Part shown: one piece after another, positions 59,823 to 63,295 of the stretch
Layout: each line of letters opens with the position of its first letter
Position numbering within the stretch: the stretch's first letter is position 1
Source of the DNA: Ilumatobacteraceae bacterium
Lineage (GTDB): Bacteria > Actinomycetota > Acidimicrobiia > Acidimicrobiales > Ilumatobacteraceae
Assembly: GCA_025358075.1 (NCBI GenBank)
Contig: JANYKU010000084.1
Location: 1 to 63,295, forward strand
DNA: 63,295 nucleotides
Direction of reading: 5' to 3'
The notes under the pieces: generated by a model
The model's input: the letters and a program-made list of their open reading frames with translations, nothing else
Told to the model about the DNA's origin: nothing
Databases searched by the model: none
Program-made: the position numbers and the translations under genes

Positions 59823-61352
59823 TCACGCTCGGTAAGAGAGCACGGTCGCCATACCCATTTCGAAGTGGTAGGTGTTGTGGCAGTGCAGCATCCACTGCCC
59901 CGGATTGTCGGCGGCGATATCAATCTCGACTGAGGACATCGGCAGCACGTTCACAGTGTCCTTGCGGGCGTTGCCGTCGCCGACCATCTGGAAAGTGTGG
60001 CCATGGAGGTGGATGGGGTGGAACATCATCGTGTTGTTAACGACTTTCAACCTGAGCCGTTCGCCCTCGCGCACCGTGATCGGTGCACTGTCGGGATAGC
60101 TCCTGCCGTCGATCCCGTGGACATACCCCGACGGGTTGGCGGTCAGGTGGATCGTCTCGGCCCGGTCGGGTGATTTGGACGGCAGGCGCACCGCTTCTGT
60201 AGCAGTGAGATCGTCGTACGTGAGGGTTCGCCCGTTCAGTTCGGTCGGCCTCGATCCCACCGCCGGGACGGTTGCAGCGTCACTCGTGATGAGGAGTGCT
60301 TCAGCCGCGGGATCCGACTTGCCCTCCGGCACGGCGACGATTGGAAATGAGCCGGACTGGGCAGTCACGATCACGTCGTAGCGCTCCCCCATCCCTAACA
60401 CGACGTTGTCGACCTCGTGCGCTGTGACCGGGAACCCGTCAGCGTGGGTCACCGTCAGCCGGTGCCCGCCGACCGCCACGCGATAGGCGGTGTCCGACCC
60501 CGCGTTGATCAGCCGCAACCGCACCCGCTGCCCAGGCTTGGCCTTCACCGTCTCGCGTTCGGACGGACCGCGACCGTTGATCACGTGGAGCGGATAGGTG
60601 ACGTCGCCCGTCAGGCCGCCCATCATCGAACCCATCCCGCCCGACGACGACTGGTTCATGCCACCCATCCCGCCCATGCCACCGGTTGACGAGCCGCTGC
60701 CACCCATGTGTCCAGAATGTCCGCCGCTCTTCTTCAAGTCCGCCAACACGTCTTCCTGGGTGCGCCCGTAGCCATCCAGCCAGTCATCCAACATCAGCGT
60801 CACGTCGAGGTCGGAGTCGACCGGGTCGTTCGGGTCCTCGACGATCAACGGCGCATACAAGCCCTTGTCGAGCTCTAGCCCCATGTGCGGATGGAACCAA
60901 TAGGTGCCGGCATCGGGCGCGGTGAATCGGTACGTGAATCGACCGCCTGTGTCCACCGGTGACTGGGTGAGCCCGTGGACGCCGTCCATGTCGTTGCGCA
61001 AGGCAATCCCGTGCCAGTGCAGCGTGTTCGCCGACGGCAGGTTGTTGATGAACGTCGCTTCCACGAGATCGCCGACCTTCGCCCGGATCCCACCGGAACT
61101 CGGCCGATCACTGAATGCCCACGTCTCCACGTCCCGGCCACCGATCGACACCGTCACCGGCGCCGCAGTCACCATCGCGGTCACCGTGGCCGCGGCCACC
61201 CTGTGTCGCTGCGCGTCGCGGCGCTCGACCGCCGGATCCGTCGGACCCACCGCAGCACCACCGACCGACGACGACGACTTCGCGCCACACGCTGCCAGGA
61301 CCAGCACTCCTCCGCCCGTCACCAACAACTCCCGCCGTGACCACGCTCTCAT
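59823..61352 (-). CDS. Multicopper oxidase, Tat-type lipoprotein, His/Met/Gly insert
   Basis: 509 residues. The N-terminus RAWSRRELLVTGGGVLVLAAC combines a Tat motif with a lipobox (LAAC). Copper motifs are HWHG, HPHMG, HPIHLHGH and HCHNTYHFEMGM in the usual order; Met is the type 1 axial ligand. A Gly/Ser/Met/His-rich segment sits mid-protein (GGHSGHMGGSGSSTG, then repeats of GGM), typical of copper-responsive oxidases. Predicted Cu(I) oxidase at the outer face of the membrane. Confidence 0.92.
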   Translation of the reverse strand: MRAWSRRELLVTGGGVLVLAACGAKSSSSVGGAAVGPTDPAVERRDAQRHRVAAATVTAMVTAAPVTVSIGGRDVETWAFSDRPSSGGIRAKVGDLVEATFINNLPSANTLHWHGIALRNDMDGVHGLTQSPVDTGGRFTYRFTAPDAGTYWFHPHMGLELDKGLYAPLIVEDPNDPVDSDLDVTLMLDDWLDGYGRTQEDVLADLKKSGGHSGHMGGSGSSTGGMGGMGGMNQSSSGGMGSMMGGLTGDVTYPLHVINGRGPSERETVKAKPGQRVRLRLINAGSDTAYRVAVGGHRLTVTHADGFPVTAHEVDNVVLGMGERYDVIVTAQSGSFPIVAVPEGKSDPAAEALLITSDAATVPAVGSRPTELNGRTLTYDDLTATEAVRLPSKSPDRAETIHLTANPSGYVHGIDGRSYPDSAPITVREGERLRLKVVNNTMMFHPIHLHGHTFQMVGDGNARKDTVNVLPMSSVEIDIAADNPGQWMLHCHNTYHFEMGMATVLSYRA

Positions 61353-61540
61353 CGTTGCGTCCTTCCTGCCCCAATACCGAGGCGCGCCGCAGCTGCGGCG
61401 TCTGCAGCCACAACCATGCCGGGGCGATGTGGAGATCGTGTGGAGACGGTATGCAGGCGATCCACTCTTCGGCGCCAGCGCCGCGAGAACACCACGAGAC
61501 AGACGTACCGTTCACAGTCGAAGAACCAAGGAGATGCGTC

Positions 61541-61819
61541 ATGCACTACGGAGATTGGAACGACGGTATGGGCGGCGGAAACCTCTGGTGGATCGCGATC
61601 ATGATGGTCGCCTTCTGGGGTGCACTCATCTGGATCGCCGTCGCGCTCATCCAGCGCGGCAACCACACGCCACACCCACAGACACCAGGAGTTGCACCGT
61701 CCCCGTCGCCGAGGCAAACCCCACAGGAAGTCCTCGCCGAGCGGCTTGCCCGGGGCGAGATCGAACCCGACGAGTATCGCCTTCGTCTCAACGCGCTTCA
61801 GATGACACCCCGGGACTAG
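61541..61819 (+). CDS. Small membrane protein with SHOCT-like motif
   Basis: 92 residues. One TM (WWIAIMMVAFWGALIWIAVAL), a Pro-rich linker, then LAERLARGEIEPDEYRLRLN, a SHOCT motif. AAGGAG lies 8 bp upstream of the ATG. SHOCT proteins often sit beside exported metal enzymes such as the neighbouring multicopper oxidase; function unknown. Confidence 0.8.
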   Translation: MHYGDWNDGMGGGNLWWIAIMMVAFWGALIWIAVALIQRGNHTPHPQTPGVAPSPSPRQTPQEVLAERLARGEIEPDEYRLRLNALQMTPRD

Positions 61820-61896
61820 TCGACTTCACCCGCGCGGTCCTCCGTGCTCCAACGGCTGCTCGCGCTCTGACGCGTAGCGTCGCGTCGCTCAGCGCT

Positions 61897-62505
61897 TCAG
61901 CGACAGTCCTCGCAGGATTCGCCTCGCCAGGCTTCGCGCCCCTCGTTGACAGCGAGTGCCGCGATAGCGAGCGCGGCGATCGGGTCGGCCCACCACCATC
62001 CCACAGTCGCGTTGAGGATCAGACCCGTGAGCAGGATCGCCGATGGGTAGGCGCAGAGCTTGGTCTGGTTGCTGTCGGCGACAACCGTGGCGCTGCCCAT
62101 CGCGTTCCCGTTGCGGCGCTTCGCTCGAGCCAGCATCGGCATGACAATCAGTGATGCGATCGCCAGGCCGATGCCCACCGACGATGACTCAGGTTTGGAT
62201 CTCTGGAGCAGATCGACAATCGCCTGCACTGCAACCTAGGCGGCCAATGCGAAGAAGCTCACCGCGATCAACTTCAGCGCGCGGCGCTCGCGATCCTCCG
62301 CGAGTCCACGGAACTGCCACACGATCACGACCGCTGACATCACCTCGACCGTTGAGTCGAGACCGAACCCGACCAACGCGATCGAACTCGCAGCCGTGCC
62401 AGCAGCGATCGCCACGACTGCTTCGCCGACGTTCCACGCGATCGTCGCCCACGCCAACCGGACTGCCCGCCGCTGATAGTCGGAAGGGACGAGCGCATTC
62501 ACCAT
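61897..62505 (-). pseudogene. CDF-like TM transporter, broken by an in-frame TAG
   Basis: The product of 62505-61897 matches that of 39592-40200 almost throughout: NVGEAVVAIAAGTAASSIAL, GLDSTVEVMSAVVIVWQFRG, NATVGWWWADPIAALAIAAL. In codon terms one TAC (Tyr in ALAAYVAVR of the intact copy) is TAG here (minus strand, at 62236-62238). The C-terminal Cys motif differs (GESCEDCR). It overlaps the CDF gene upstream by 7 bp, as in the intact pair. Nonsense mutation or error. Confidence 0.8.
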
Positions 62506-63295
62506 GACACGTCCTCGCAACCGTGATGGTCGTCGGGTTCGACCTGCAACGTGGCATGAGTGATCCCGTGCCGCTCGGCGAGCAGCTCACGCGCCTGATC
62601 GAGCACTGCGTGCGAGTCAGTGCCGACGGCGACCATCAAGTGCGCGGTCGCGACCTCCATATCCGATGTCAACGTCCACACGTGTAGATCGTGAACATCG
62701 ACGACACCAAGGATCCCGGCCAGCTCCGCTTGCATCGCGGTGAGATCAAGCCGCGCCGGTGAAGCCTGCACCAAAACGCGCAAGGCCCGCGGCCGAGCTT
62801 CCACGCCCGCGGCAAGATGAACACGCTGATCGCGGCACCGATTATTGGGTCGACCCACGACCAGCCGGTGATCCCCCACACGATCGCGGCGACGATCACT
62901 CCGACCGAGCCGAGCATGTCGGACAGCACTTCGATATAGGCGCCTTGCAGGTTGAGGCTCTCCTTCGACCCGGCGCGGAGCAGCAAGGACGCGATGACGT
63001 TGACGATCAGGCCGATGATCCCGACGATGAGCACCGGTGTGGATGCAACATCGGGCGAATCGCTGAGGCGGCTGATCGCCTCGAACAGCACGTACCCAGC
63101 GACGCCGAACAGCGCGGCGTTGACCAGTGCCGTGAGGATCTCCAACCGGTACAAGCCGAACGTCCGCTGCGGGTGAGTCCTCGCCTTCGAGGCAGCCTGG
63201 ATCGCGGCCAGTGCCATGCCGAGCCCCAACGCGTCGGTAGCCACGTGCCCGGCGTCGGACAGCAGCGCCAGCGACCCGCCTTCACCCTTATTGTC
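62499..63295 (-). pseudogene. CDF metal exporter, frameshifted, partial at right edge
   Basis: Close copy of the CDF at 40194-41111: SLALLSDAGHVATDALGLGM, NLQGAYIEVLSDMLGSVGVI, SVFILPRAWKLGRG, HATLQVEPDDHHGCEDVSW. One base is missing in CGCGGGCC near 62792 (CGC-GAA-GCG in the intact copy), and one residue of NAVLLFG is missing. The 5' end lies outside the window; the last 16 bp (starting with GACAATAAGGGTG on the minus strand) do not match the intact copy and may be an assembly edge. Confidence 0.8.

Noticed and set aside
62236-62238. TAG in the second CDF copy read as pyrrolysine or a suppressed codon
   Set aside because: The intact paralogue has Tyr (TAC) there, a non-catalytic position, and the neighbouring gene is also broken; nonsense mutation or error is simpler.
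1-63295. CRISPR array, complete insertion sequence or rRNA operon
   Set aside because: I saw no regular short repeats with spacers, no transposase with terminal repeats and no rRNA sequence anywhere in the window.

Overview
The window is high-GC, densely packed bacterial DNA with frequent ATGA/GTGA overlaps. Its FadE/FadD-type lipid genes, EmrB/QacA exporters, mycothiol-type (DinB/TIGR03086) and PIG-L proteins, and CmtR-like and CstR-like regulators all suggest an actinobacterium, possibly an environmental lineage such as Acidimicrobiia. This is inferred from gene content only; no rRNA or complete tRNA is present. Several genes are interrupted by single-base indels and one by a nonsense codon, so either local gene decay or assembly error has to be kept in mind.

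Layout. 0-6.7 kb: acyl-CoA dehydrogenases, two acyl/aryl-CoA-ligase-like genes, an amidohydrolase and a class IV aminotransferase, three of them carrying the same GTATAC-centred palindrome at or near the start. 6.9-25 kb: UppP, three large MFS exporters (one broken) with MerR/TetR regulators, a PAS-GAF-GGDEF protein, a phosphoesterase, YceI, nicotinate phosphoribosyltransferase, a STAS protein and exported proteins. 25.4-28.5 kb: an EthD protein translationally coupled to a molybdopterin oxidoreductase.

28.6-44 kb is a sulfur/metal(loid) island. A CstR-type persulfide sensor and five ATACCC...GGGTAT boxes surround sulfide:quinone reductase, a DsrC/TusE-like carrier, a CstB-like persulfide dioxygenase-rhodanese fusion, a TauE exporter and a thioredoxin operon. 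An ArsR-rhodanese fusion regulator heads an operon with an ArsM-like methyltransferase and a DsrE protein, and faces a second CstB-like gene. A CmtR-like repressor heads a two-gene CDF metal exporter operon, and a His-tailed EamA transporter follows. 44-50.7 kb: a gluconate-type operon with a truncated DeoR gene, then a SWIM/SNF2 pair.

51-54.3 kb is bounded by two direct copies of the 3' half of a Leu-type tRNA, each followed by the same 20-codon integrase C-terminal remnant. The segment between them carries an organomercurial-lyase-like gene, an HxlR regulator, a cupin and a DinB-like protein. 54.3-63.3 kb repeats the island themes: a second His-tailed EamA transporter, a second DsrE-SQR pair, a multicopper oxidase, and a second CDF pair that is broken.

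The most striking observation is that two genes have an in-frame UGA exactly where their families have a functional cysteine, and each UGA is followed at selenocysteine-insertion distance by a hairpin with a G-containing loop. One is the ArsM-like methyltransferase (codon 204); the other is the MerB-like lyase (codon 148, equivalent to MerB Cys159). Both are predicted selenoproteins in a metal/sulfur defence setting.
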